This document shows, one piece after another, positions 1 to 9,880 of a stretch of 64,000 nt of DNA. Under the pieces are notes generated by a model that searched no databases, had not been told where the DNA came from, and saw only the letters and a list, made by a program, of their open reading frames with translations. Location: assembly GCA_916613615.1 (NCBI GenBank), contig OU744736.1, positions 1,904,330-1,968,329 on the forward strand, read 5' to 3'. The stretch's first letter is position 1, and the number at the start of each line of letters is the position of its first letter. Origin of the DNA: Steromphala cineraria. Its lineage: Eukaryota > Mollusca > Gastropoda > Trochida > Trochidae. The translations under genes and the position numbers were made by a program.

Positions 1-2484
1 TTTACGCGAATTAGCGTAGTGTAGCAAATAGATAATATTTTAATAAGATTGGTGTTTAGTCAATTTATACTGGCATTGTCAAAGGTATACGTGAAAGGGG
101 GTGCAACACTTTTTTTTACTATGAATATTACTAGATACATTAGATAGATTACAATGATTGACAAGTATGACGAAGAAACCGTAGGGATACAGTTGCATTT
201 ATTCAGCTATAGGTGGACAAACAACATTATGGACATCAAAAGGCAAACATCGTTTAGATTGTGAAAGAAAAAGCGATTGTTGGAATTAGATTTTTGATAA
301 GTAAATGTTGATGTAATCATATCAATTAAATAATGCCGAACTCTCCAAATAATACTTACTTATATTTTCAGCATTAATTGTCTTGAAGAATTTTGTTTTA
401 TGTGGTGTTTTCTATAACAAAACGACATTCATTGTTGCTCCATAATATAAAGCATGCTGTAACATGAAAGGAGTTTGTTGTTGCTTTAGAAATGTGTATC
501 GGTAATGCAGTTTTATTTATTCGCTGATTATGATTATGATAGAAATTATCTTGTCACGGTTGCGTAGCATTATTACTTAACGAATCATGGTGATGATAAA
601 ATGATATATGTTAATTTGCAGATATAAGCTTCACCTTCATACTTAAATTCATGTTTTACTAATCATGAATTCGGGAAATTAAGTATATAAGAACATTAAC
701 TTCCATGAGATAAAAAAGATATGATAAGATAATATATCCTTATTGTAAAATGTATTAAAACCGAATGGACGTTCTCTTTTTAAAAGTACAAAAAGAAGGC
801 ATTAAGTAAAATATCATGAATTTGATTTACCAGAATGGACTCAAATGTTATGACCAGTTCAATAAACAAAGTGTAAATGTATCTTCAGGTGTGTGCCATC
901 ATGCTTTACAAAACCTGAATGACGAATGAGTAAAAATCAGCTTACATCGATGTAATAACGTATGTCCTTTCTTTTTACGTTATATGTAATGGAAAGTGAA
1001 AATTTAGTGAAGACTCTCATGTACATGTAGTGTCATGGTCCTGGACCACAGACCTACCACAGAAAAAATCGAAACCCTACTAAAAGCTAAGAAACATACG
1101 TCATCTCAACACAGCTATAAAAAAGTTACGAAATAGCATAAATCAAGCGACGATCAGCAATTTAAACAAGCGACAGTGCAAAATAAAACACTCGATATGT
1201 CTATTTATGTGTACGTTTCGCTGCTTTTGGCCGTGTTTCAATTTTTGGGTAGGCCTGGTTAACACTTTTTAAAGGGAACATTCGCTTGATCAATCAAGCA
1301 TAAAAGTCAAGAAAACATCACGTGCCTTTTATGCAAGATCATGAGCAACTGAGGCATTGTACAATATGAATAAATAAACTTTTTTTAATTTTCCATATTT
1401 CATTATACATGCATTTCCATTTGTACAAAGGAAACATATAGCAGAAAGTTCAAAAGTTCAGAAAGCGGCAACATTATTTTCCATGTAGTAAATGTAATAT
1501 TGTAATGAATAAATAAACGATATACTTTCATGTACTTTACTCATTATGCGTTCCCCATATCTTCTATCAAACTCCAACACAGAGAAATGCAAATGAATTA
1601 CAATGATTCTTGTCATCTAAGACATTGCGCACGGTGTATAAAACTGTTACAGAATACTTATATATGTACACGTAATGAGATGATGTTATCGTCTTTCAAA
1701 CATCGATAATAAGGAATGTGGGTAAACTATATTGATTTTTTCTATGATTCACTTCAGCCTGACCACGGGTAATCAATACCTGACGCAAGACACTGAGAGT
1801 TCCTTAACATAAACAAATATCCTTGACATACAGGCACGTGATGGGGAATTGCGCAAATAATACTGTGGAGTGGCCAACAAAAGATATACAGCTAGATATA
1901 GGTCAACACAGCCGTACGGGTAGGTATAAATAAACTGGAACACTCTCTTACGGGTATAGTGAACAACACGCATATACGGGTTGACTACAGGACGTTCCTC
2001 GTACATTGTACCCTCGGAATATAAGAACTAAGGTAAATACACAAATATAGTTAATATAGTAATGTAGCGGTTTGGTTTTAAAAGTCTTTAGATTAAAATT
2101 TTGTTTTATGTTTTCAATAGTTATTGGAATAATAATTAATTCGCGTTAATGTGCCATTCATGCTGTAAAATACGTAACTTTGAATGATAATCTGTAATTG
2201 ACGTCCAAAAGAATAATAAAATATTATTAGATCTATAGTTTAGTAAGAAACTATATATACACCTGTAAATATAATCTCTGGTTTTAATACACGAATGTTA
2301 TATACCATGAAATATTAGTATTGTATGCATCCAGAAATCAACTGAAGTATCTAAATGTAATTTTCAAAAATAACTATGAGATGAAATAGGCATATTATGG
2401 GATTTCATGATATTCTGGGATTTCATGATATTCTTTATATGCTTTTAAGTCACATATAGAACATGTTGGATGTTGACAACATCT
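1..2484. other. AT-rich intergenic DNA, no gene seen
   Basis: Both strands are broken by frequent stops, and the short open frames have no recognisable composition or motif. The only structure I see is a perfect 18-bp direct duplication (GGGATTTCATGATATTCT) around 2399-2434. Nothing else is supported. Confidence 0.6.
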
Positions 2485-2494
2485 TGATTAATAT
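2485..2494. repeat. Left target-site duplication of the truncated LINE
   Basis: TGATTAATAT here is repeated exactly at 17616-17625. The two copies bracket the (ATA)n tail, the nested BEL element and the LINE body, so they are best read as the LINE's 10-bp target-site duplication. Slightly imperfect similarity (CATC...) extends a few bases further out on both sides. Confidence 0.7.
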
Positions 2495-2503
2495 AATAAT
2501 AAT

Positions 2504-2905
2504 TGGTTTGAATCGAATTTGTAAGTGGTTTGTGGCATGTAAAACGTGACGCCCGAACGCACATGGCTTCGCGGAATAGCTCTTTACGTGTGTGTTTTTT
2601 CGTGTTGCACGTGAAACTTGTATCTTTTGTCAATCGACAGCATGTTAGGGTTTTTACAGACAAATAGATTCTACAGCTGGCAGGGAGAGGACGCGAGTCG
2701 TCTCCTGCCTGATATTTGACGGTCTTTTCACTAAATCAATGAATTATAAGTTATAGATTTTGACTTTAAGGCTTTATAAGCATTTACAGAACAGTATGTA
2801 ATTTTTAGGGAAGTTTTGTATATAGTATTGTAAATATGGGATTTGTATAAAAGTTGTTTCTTCAAGATGCATTCTTCTTTTTATTTTGGGTCTTTCGTCG
2901 CCCCA
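2504..2905 (+). repeat. 5' LTR of the BEL/Pao tandem
   Basis: This 402-bp direct repeat begins TGGTTTGAATCG, ends CGCCCCA and recurs at 9320 and 16136. A TATAAAAG box lies at 2846-2853, placing a likely start site about 30 nt downstream. An imperfect GC-rich hairpin lies at 2679-2709. No clear AATAAA is seen in it. Confidence 0.92.
2846..2853 (+). promoter_or_regulatory. TATA box in the BEL 5' LTR
   Basis: The string TATAAAAG lies 53-60 bp before the LTR end, the position expected of an LTR promoter. The same string recurs 6816 bp (9662-9669) and 13632 bp (16478-16485) downstream in the other two LTRs. Confidence 0.55.
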
Positions 2906-2909
2906 AAAT

Positions 2910-2920
2910 TGGTAGCAGAG
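2910..2920 (+). other. Primer-binding site, likely initiator-Met tRNA
   Basis: TGGTAGCAGAG begins four bases after the LTR end. It is the complement of the 3' end of a typical eukaryotic initiator methionine tRNA (…CUCUGCUACCA). The match then breaks for two bases before TGGTTT resumes. The second internal region has the same site at 9726-9736. The tRNA assignment rests on family knowledge of the tRNA end, not on a search. Confidence 0.6.
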
Positions 2921-3064
2921 CTGGTTTAGTTTTACGATTGGATTATTCATAGCCTTTGGTCACAGTACAGTTATGCATTTTGTAGTGACGGTGGTACTTG
3001 GCTCTTTCGACGCTAAACCCAAACTCACTCACTCCAACAGACACATGGTTGCATTACAGATAAC

Positions 3065-6000
3065 ATGTCTTTAGACAACGAACCAGCAGGCAACATGTTT
3101 AAAGCAGACAATCCGCAAGATAGTGAACTTCTCACTGAGTTCGCACAGTACATATTGAAACTAAAAAGACAAAAAACAAATGCTAAATCAATATTTACAA
3201 AAACAAAGAAGAAATTGTTGAAATTAATTGACTCACAAGACTTGCCGTCTAAAACACAAATACGAGATGGTATTGATCAGGTTAGCACAGTTATGACTAA
3301 AGCAATCAACATTATGACAGATCTCACACTGGCTTATTCGAAAGATAGGCAAAGTGAAAACGTTATAAAAACTGAGCAAGAAATGACAGAATTAGAACAG
3401 ATTTCAGATGAAGTCTTAGCACACGCTCAAGAGTACCTAGACAACAGGTCAGATTCTAGAACTCACTCGAGTCGTAGTCAATTGTCATTGGTTACAAAGA
3501 CAAAACTTCTTGCATCTTCAAACATAAATCAAACACAAAATTCAATGTTTCCGAATGAAATGCATGGTACATTTACAAACCATAACTACAGTATGCAACA
3601 TTCAACTCCTCAGACAGGCAATGCACGTCAGGTCACAATAGCAAGTGATATGTGGAAACATCTCAAGCCAGTTTCCATACCTGTATTCCATGGTGATGTT
3701 AGGCAATATCAGAGCTGGAAGGCAGCGTTTATGAACTGCATTGACAAAGACCCGGCAACGTCTGAATACAAACTATTGCAGCTAAAACAGTACTTATCTG
3801 GGGAAGCACTTAGTGTTATTCAATGTCTTGGTCATAGTGCAACAGCATATGACATTGCTCTCGATCGTCTAGAGAGAAAGTATGGTGGCAAAAGGCGACA
3901 AGTTACATTACAGTTAGAGGCAGTTCACAACCTTAGGCCAATACGTCAGGGCAATGCATCAGACTTAGAGAAGTTTGCAGACATACTAGATGTCACTGTT
4001 GTTAATCTGCGAGATGCAGATATGGTTGAAGAACTTGGTAATGGCTTGCTGTATGTTACTTTACTTAAAAAGTTGACAGAACCTTTGGTTGCACAGTACC
4101 AACGTTGGCTTTTTGAAATGCAAAGGCGAGAGTCTGTTGAGACACTCCGTGAATGGGTTCTGTTAGAGGCAGAATATTATAAGGTTGCTGCTGAAGCAGT
4201 ACATGGCGTTGTTTCTTACAATAAGGGTAGACGTCCTGATAGGAAAGATTCTTGTATGTTTGCTGGTTCTGAAGCACAATGTGACAGATATTTAGATTCT
4301 ACAGTTACAGTCTGTAATGTCTGCCATGGTCAGCATGACCTTTGGAAGTGCAAGATGTTCAGGGGTTTGAACATATCAGAAAGGTGGAATGAGGCTAGAA
4401 AAGCAAGAGTTTGCTTTCGTTGTCTTGGCAACAACCATTTGGGCACAGATTGTAAACGTGTGTCACAGTGTGGCATTAATGGTTGCACAAAATCACACAA
4501 TAGACTATTACATGATCCTGACTTAGAAACACCTAGGTCTCATGAAAGAAATAGGAACTCTGATAAAGTTCCACAGACACAAAACAATAACACACAGAAT
4601 AGATCAGTGAAACAGACACATACAGAAAGGGCACACACAACTTTACAAACACAGGAGACAAAACCAACAACAACTTTGAGAACAGTTTCTGTTATTGTCA
4701 AAAACGGCAATAAAAGAATGTGTGTTAATGCCTTGTTGGATGATGCCAGTACCAGATCATACATCAACAGTGATGTTGCTTCTGAGTTAAGTCTAGGTGG
4801 TTCATCACAGCCAATCACTGTCAATGTCTTAAATGGCAAAAGTGAAACATTTATGACAGAACAGGTTTCATTTGAGTTAGAAAGCATTGATGGTAAAGTT
4901 AGAATGGAAGTATCGGCTTTGACAACAGACAGGGTTACAGGGAATCTACAGGTCATTGACTGGGCTGAAGTTCAACACAAATGGAAACACTTGCAAAAAA
5001 TCAAATTTCCCGATCTAGGACGACGTCCTATAGTAGATCTTTTGATTGGCATAGATCAGTTGGCTCTACATAGATCTTATGAAGATGTTTGTGGGAAAGT
5101 AGGGGATCCTATAGCAAGAAGAACACCTCTTGGTTGGACCTGCATAGGCAATGTCAGTTGTAGTCCAATATCTCAGAATGCACATTTTGCATATTTCACA
5201 AACGACAAAGATAACGAGCTCAACTCTTTAGTTAGGCAATTCTGGGAAGTAGAGCAAATCAACAGTCCTTCTCAAAACATAAAGCCAGTTGAGGAAGAGG
5301 CTTTAGCTACAGCAAAGCAAACACTTGTCTATGAAGATGGTCATTATGAAATTGGCATACCTTGGAAGGGAGATCCTTCTTCCTTGCCAAACAATTATGA
5401 CATGGCTTTTCAAAGGTTGATTAGCACTGAGAAAAAGCTTGCCAAAGATCAAAACCTGGCACATGCTTATGATGATGTGATATCAAAGTACATACAGAAG
5501 GGTTATGTTAGGAAAGTAGATCCACTTGAATCGTCTAAGAAAGTCTGGTACTTGCCACATTTCCCAATCGTTCGTCCTGATAGAGCTACTACCAAGGTAC
5601 GCATAGTATTTGACGCGTCTGCAAAGTGTAAAAACACTTCACTGAATGATGCGATACATTCCGGGCCAAAACTCCACAGCGAGTTGTTTGATGTTCTCCT
5701 TCGTTTTAGAGAGAAGCCAGTTGCTCTCGTTTGCGATATATCCGAGATGTTCTTGCAAATACACATCAAATCAGATGATAGGCCATTTCATAGATTTCTT
5801 TGGAGATCAATGAACACTGATTCACCTCCAGAAGTGTATGAGTTCAGTAGAGTAGTATTTGGCAACACTTCTTCGCCATTTCTGGCACAGTATGTGACAC
5901 AGGAGCATGCCAAGAAACATCACACAGATCTTCCAAAAGCTGCAGAAACTGTTCTTGAATCCACATACATGGATGACAGTATGGACTCTGTGGACACAGT

Positions 6001-8623
6001 TGATGATGGAATTGAACTTTACGAACAGCTTACTCAGCTTTGGTCTGGTGCATCCATGCATGCTCGCAAATGGCTTTCAAATAAGATCGAGGTTCTTGAC
6101 AACATTCCAGAGGAAGATAGAGCTGCTGAAATTGATATCAGTAAAGGTCAGTTACCCACCATTAAAACTCTTGGAATGGCATGGGTTGCTTCTGAAGATA
6201 TTTTCTGTTTCAAAACAGAATCAGCACCCACAGGGATTACAACAAAAAGAAATGTCCTAAAACAGGTTGCAAAGTTGTTTGATCCACTTGGATTATTGGG
6301 ACCTTACATAATTTCTGCAAAGATCTTGTTGCAAAACATGTGGTTGAAAGGACATGATTGGGATGAGGAACTTCCGCAGTACCTGAAAGACAAAGTTTTT
6401 CATTGGTTAGAACAATGGCAAGAACTGTGTAGAATTCAAATACCAAGATGTTTGAGATTTGAAGATGAAGTTTCATCAATAGAAATACATACCTTTGTAG
6501 ATGCATCCGAAGATGCATATGGTGCAGTTGTTTATGCTGTACATACTTACCTGAATAGAGACAAATCCTGCAGAATAGTTGCTGCAAAGAGTAGAGTTGC
6601 TCCTCTGAAAGCTTGCAGCATTCCAAGACTAGAGTTGATGGCAGCTGTCCTTGGTCTTCATCTTGCACATGCTGTAATCGAGGCTCTGAAAATAGAAATA
6701 GACAGGGTAACATTTTGGACAGATAGCATGAATGTTCTATATTGGATAAAGAACAGCAGTAGAACTTTTAAACCATTTGTTGCCAACAGAGTTGGTGAAA
6801 TCCAAAGTAGCTCGAATCCGTCTCAGTGGATACACATCCCGACGTCTAAAAATCCAGCAGATGTTATCAGTAGAGGCATATCAGTTTCAAAGCTTGAAGA
6901 GTCTACTATTTGGTGGTCAGGGCCAGTTTTTCTGGTGAAAGATACAAGTGAATGGCCAGAAAATACTTTTGATGATTCTTCTATTGATAAAAACGATACA
7001 AAAGTATCAAGTAGAACGTATGCAACATCTGTTGTATCTGATGACACTGATTGGTCTTGGAGACTTGATCCTTCCAGATTTTCAAACTGGAGAAGTCTCA
7101 CACGTATCCATGCTTGGGTTATTCGCTTTGTGCATAACTGTTCCACAGCTAAGAAGTTCAGAACAGTTGGTGAACTTACTTCAGAAGAACTTGAAGAATC
7201 TGAAGCAAGAATGATAGTACAGGCACAAAAGGAAGCATTTCCAGTAGAGTACAAAATACTCAGTGGTATCCCTGTATCCTCTAAGCTACCCTCTACCTCC
7301 AAGCTTCTTCCTCTTCAACCTACTTTAGACGAGAGTGGTCTAATCAGGATGAGTGGCCGTTTGGTTCAAGCAGAGTGTCTTCCTCATGAGACACGATTTC
7401 CAATCATTCTTCCTCGAAAACACCAGGTTACAAAACTGATAATTAAACATTATCACGAAGAAGCAAATCATGTTCAAGGCACAAACCATACACTCTTATG
7501 TTTGTCAACTAAGTATTGGATCATTTCAGCTCGAGAGGCCATCAAGGAATGGGAAAGGGAATGTTCAAAATGTAGAAAGCTCAAAGCAAAACCAGTTGTT
7601 CAAATCATGGCTCCATTACCAAGTCTCAGGGTAAAAGCCTCAATGCGTGCATTTAGTCACATTGGAGTAGATTATGCTGGTCCATTTCTTACAGTCCAGG
7701 GTCGAGGAAAGGCTAAACGCAAACGCTATCTTTGTCTCTTCACTTGTTTAACGACACGTGCTGTACATTTGGAGATGTCATACAGTCTAGACACAGATAC
7801 ATTTCTAAATGCCTTCTATAGGATGGTTAACAGAAGGGGTCTTCCACATGATGTCATATCTGATAATGGCACAAATTTCGTTGGCGCTGTTAAAGAACTT
7901 AAACAGCTTCTTGATTTTCTTGATACAGACTGTATTCAAAGATCTCTTGCAAACAGAGGAATTAAGTGGCATTTTAATCCCCCAAGCGCTCCACACTTTG
8001 GAGGCGTCTTTGAAACTATGATTAAAGCAGCCAAACGTGCCATATATGCTATTTTGAGCAACAGTGATGTTTCCGATGAGGAACTGCTCACAGCATTTAC
8101 AGGAGCAGAAGCACTCATAAATTCTAGGCCATTGACATACCAGAGTGATCATCCTCTAGATCTTACACCATTGACTCCAAATCACTTTCTTCATGGCAAA
8201 GTTGGTGGTCTGTTTGCTCCAGACAGTGTCGATGAAACAGACTTTAATCCCAGAAAGCGTTGGCGACGCATCCAGGAGTTGGTACGTCACGTCTGGAAAC
8301 GTTGGATGCGTGAATGGCTGCCGACACTGAATACAAGGAGAAAGTGGCAAGTGACTGGGAAAAACTTATCCAGAAATGACATAGTGCTAGTCATATCCCC
8401 AGACACTCCCCGTGGACAATGGAAACTTGGAAAAGTTGTTCATACTTACCCAGGGCGGGATGGACATATCCGCGTCGTAGATGTCATGGTTGGAAACTCC
8501 ATCTTCAAGAGGCCTGCAAGCAAGATCTGCCCACTGGAGTGGTCGACTACTGAGGCGACGGACAAGGAGACAACAGACAGAGACACAGAGGCTACAGACA
8601 GCAGTACAGAGGATACAGAGTGA
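3065..8623 (+). CDS. gag-pol: BEL/Pao Gag-Pol polyprotein, copy 1
   Basis: One intact 1852-residue frame carries all retrotransposition enzymes. Residues 1-390 are a BEL-type Gag with a DUF1759-like region near 200-350. Two CCHC-like knuckles follow (C417, C420, H424, C429; C450, C453, H458, C463). The aspartic protease motif LLDDAS is near 557-562. The reverse transcriptase has VRIVFDAS near 845, D891 in LVCDIS and YMDD at 968-971. The RNase H region follows (FVDAS, FWTDS), then an HHCC-type integrase zinc-binding segment, and an integrase core with VDYAGPF, ISDNGTNF and a glutamate in GGVFETMIKAAK. A C-terminal DUF5641-like region ends the protein. The start is the first ATG after the primer-binding site. 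Residue 1256 is Ile (ATA), whereas copy 2 has Arg, which looks like the ancestral state in the WRHIPT..NPAD context. Confidence 0.95.
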   Translation: MSLDNEPAGNMFKADNPQDSELLTEFAQYILKLKRQKTNAKSIFTKTKKKLLKLIDSQDLPSKTQIRDGIDQVSTVMTKAINIMTDLTLAYSKDRQSENVIKTEQEMTELEQISDEVLAHAQEYLDNRSDSRTHSSRSQLSLVTKTKLLASSNINQTQNSMFPNEMHGTFTNHNYSMQHSTPQTGNARQVTIASDMWKHLKPVSIPVFHGDVRQYQSWKAAFMNCIDKDPATSEYKLLQLKQYLSGEALSVIQCLGHSATAYDIALDRLERKYGGKRRQVTLQLEAVHNLRPIRQGNASDLEKFADILDVTVVNLRDADMVEELGNGLLYVTLLKKLTEPLVAQYQRWLFEMQRRESVETLREWVLLEAEYYKVAAEAVHGVVSYNKGRRPDRKDSCMFAGSEAQCDRYLDSTVTVCNVCHGQHDLWKCKMFRGLNISERWNEARKARVCFRCLGNNHLGTDCKRVSQCGINGCTKSHNRLLHDPDLETPRSHERNRNSDKVPQTQNNNTQNRSVKQTHTERAHTTLQTQETKPTTTLRTVSVIVKNGNKRMCVNALLDDASTRSYINSDVASELSLGGSSQPITVNVLNGKSETFMTEQVSFELESIDGKVRMEVSALTTDRVTGNLQVIDWAEVQHKWKHLQKIKFPDLGRRPIVDLLIGIDQLALHRSYEDVCGKVGDPIARRTPLGWTCIGNVSCSPISQNAHFAYFTNDKDNELNSLVRQFWEVEQINSPSQNIKPVEEEALATAKQTLVYEDGHYEIGIPWKGDPSSLPNNYDMAFQRLISTEKKLAKDQNLAHAYDDVISKYIQKGYVRKVDPLESSKKVWYLPHFPIVRPDRATTKVRIVFDASAKCKNTSLNDAIHSGPKLHSELFDVLLRFREKPVALVCDISEMFLQIHIKSDDRPFHRFLWRSMNTDSPPEVYEFSRVVFGNTSSPFLAQYVTQEHAKKHHTDLPKAAETVLESTYMDDSMDSVDTVDDGIELYEQLTQLWSGASMHARKWLSNKIEVLDNIPEEDRAAEIDISKGQLPTIKTLGMAWVASEDIFCFKTESAPTGITTKRNVLKQVAKLFDPLGLLGPYIISAKILLQNMWLKGHDWDEELPQYLKDKVFHWLEQWQELCRIQIPRCLRFEDEVSSIEIHTFVDASEDAYGAVVYAVHTYLNRDKSCRIVAAKSRVAPLKACSIPRLELMAAVLGLHLAHAVIEALKIEIDRVTFWTDSMNVLYWIKNSSRTFKPFVANRVGEIQSSSNPSQWIHIPTSKNPADVISRGISVSKLEESTIWWSGPVFLVKDTSEWPENTFDDSSIDKNDTKVSSRTYATSVVSDDTDWSWRLDPSRFSNWRSLTRIHAWVIRFVHNCSTAKKFRTVGELTSEELEESEARMIVQAQKEAFPVEYKILSGIPVSSKLPSTSKLLPLQPTLDESGLIRMSGRLVQAECLPHETRFPIILPRKHQVTKLIIKHYHEEANHVQGTNHTLLCLSTKYWIISAREAIKEWERECSKCRKLKAKPVVQIMAPLPSLRVKASMRAFSHIGVDYAGPFLTVQGRGKAKRKRYLCLFTCLTTRAVHLEMSYSLDTDTFLNAFYRMVNRRGLPHDVISDNGTNFVGAVKELKQLLDFLDTDCIQRSLANRGIKWHFNPPSAPHFGGVFETMIKAAKRAIYAILSNSDVSDEELLTAFTGAEALINSRPLTYQSDHPLDLTPLTPNHFLHGKVGGLFAPDSVDETDFNPRKRWRRIQELVRHVWKRWMREWLPTLNTRRKWQVTGKNLSRNDIVLVISPDTPRGQWKLGKVVHTYPGRDGHIRVVDVMVGNSIFKRPASKICPLEWSTTEATDKETTDRDTEATDSSTEDTE

Positions 8624-9306
8624 AACAGATGTGGCTTACGGATTCACACTGAAAGTGCGCCTACACAGTGTGGACAATGGTGGACGTTTGACGCTGTGGA
8701 CAATGCTGGACGTTTGACGCTGTGGACAATGGTGGACATTTAAAGCTGTGGACATTCTACAGTTGTGGACATTTGACAGACAGTTTTGTGGACATTTGAA
8801 TTCCAGGATATCTTTTTGTTGACATTTGACAGACAGTTTTGTGGACATTTGAATTCCAGGATATCTTTTTGTGGACATTTTTTCGACATTTGACACTCCG
8901 GTTGATCATTGACATATTTGTTTACATGTTTGACTGATTGAATTTTGACTGACAGTTGTTTCTTTCAAACATTGATAATTGTGCAATTGACAGATGACTG
9001 TTGTGGACATTCATAGCAGCGATTTGTGGACAATTCCTTTTTCAGCTTGACTGTTGACTGTGATTAAGAAATTTATTGTTTCTTTTTCAGCTGGGACATG
9101 AATGACTTTGGATTGATTAATTTTTGGGATTTTTCAGCTTTCCTTTGGATATTTACATACAGTTCAACAGATTTGTGACAGTGAATATAACATTATCATT
9201 TTGATGATTCAATTCTTTTTCAGTTTATTTCTTTCAACAATGACTTTGGTTTGTATATATAAATGGAATAATGTTTATTTCAGGATATTGTTGACAATTT
9301 TATGTC
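8624..9306 (+). repeat. BEL 3' untranslated region with short tandem repeats
   Basis: This noncoding stretch is dominated by GTGGACA and TTTGACA repeats. It includes a 53-bp tandem duplication at about 8768-8873 containing GAATTCCAGGATATC. An identical stretch follows copy 2 at 15440-16122. No env-like frame is seen. Confidence 0.7.
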
Positions 9307-9317
9307 AAGGAGAGGGG
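9307..9317 (+). other. Polypurine tract of BEL copy 1
   Basis: AAGGAGAGGGG ends two bases before the central LTR, the position of the plus-strand primer for LTR retrotransposons. The equivalent tract for copy 2 is at 16123-16133. Confidence 0.8.
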
Positions 9318-9319
9318 CA

Positions 9320-9721
9320 TGGTTTGAATCGAATTTGTAAGTGGTTTGTGGCATGTAAAACGTGACGCCCGAACGCACATGGCTTCGCGGAATAGCTCTT
9401 TACGTGTGTGTTTTTTCGTGTTGCACGTGAAACTTGTATCTTTTGTCAATCGACAGCATGTTAGGGTTTTTACAGACAAATAGATTCTACAGCTGGCAGG
9501 GAGAGGACGCGAGTCGTCTCCTGCCTGATATTTGACGGTCTTTTCACTAAATCAATGAATTATAAGTTATAGATTTTGACTTTAAGGCTTTATAAGCATT
9601 TACAGAACAGTATGTAATTTTTAGGGAAGTTTTGTATATAGTATTGTAAATATGGGATTTGTATAAAAGTTGTTTCTTCAAGATGCATTCTTCTTTTTAT
9701 TTTGGGTCTTTCGTCGCCCCA
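9320..9721 (+). repeat. Central LTR shared by both BEL copies
   Basis: This 402-bp LTR is both the 3' LTR of copy 1 and the 5' LTR of copy 2. By eye I find no difference from the outer LTRs. It carries the same TATAAAAG box and is followed by the same primer-binding site at 9726-9736. Confidence 0.92.
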
Positions 9722-9880
9722 AAATTGGTAGCAGAGCTGGTTTAGTTTTACGATTGGATTATTCATAGCCTTTGGTCACAGTACAGTTATGCATTTTGTA
9801 GTGACGGTGGTACTTGGCTCTTTCGACGCTAAACCCAAACTCACTCACTCCAACAGACACATGGTTGCATTACAGATAAC

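Noticed and set aside
1773..2663. Small minus-strand frames of 72-77 codons
   Set aside because: No motif or splice context, and one overlaps the BEL LTR. They look like chance frames.
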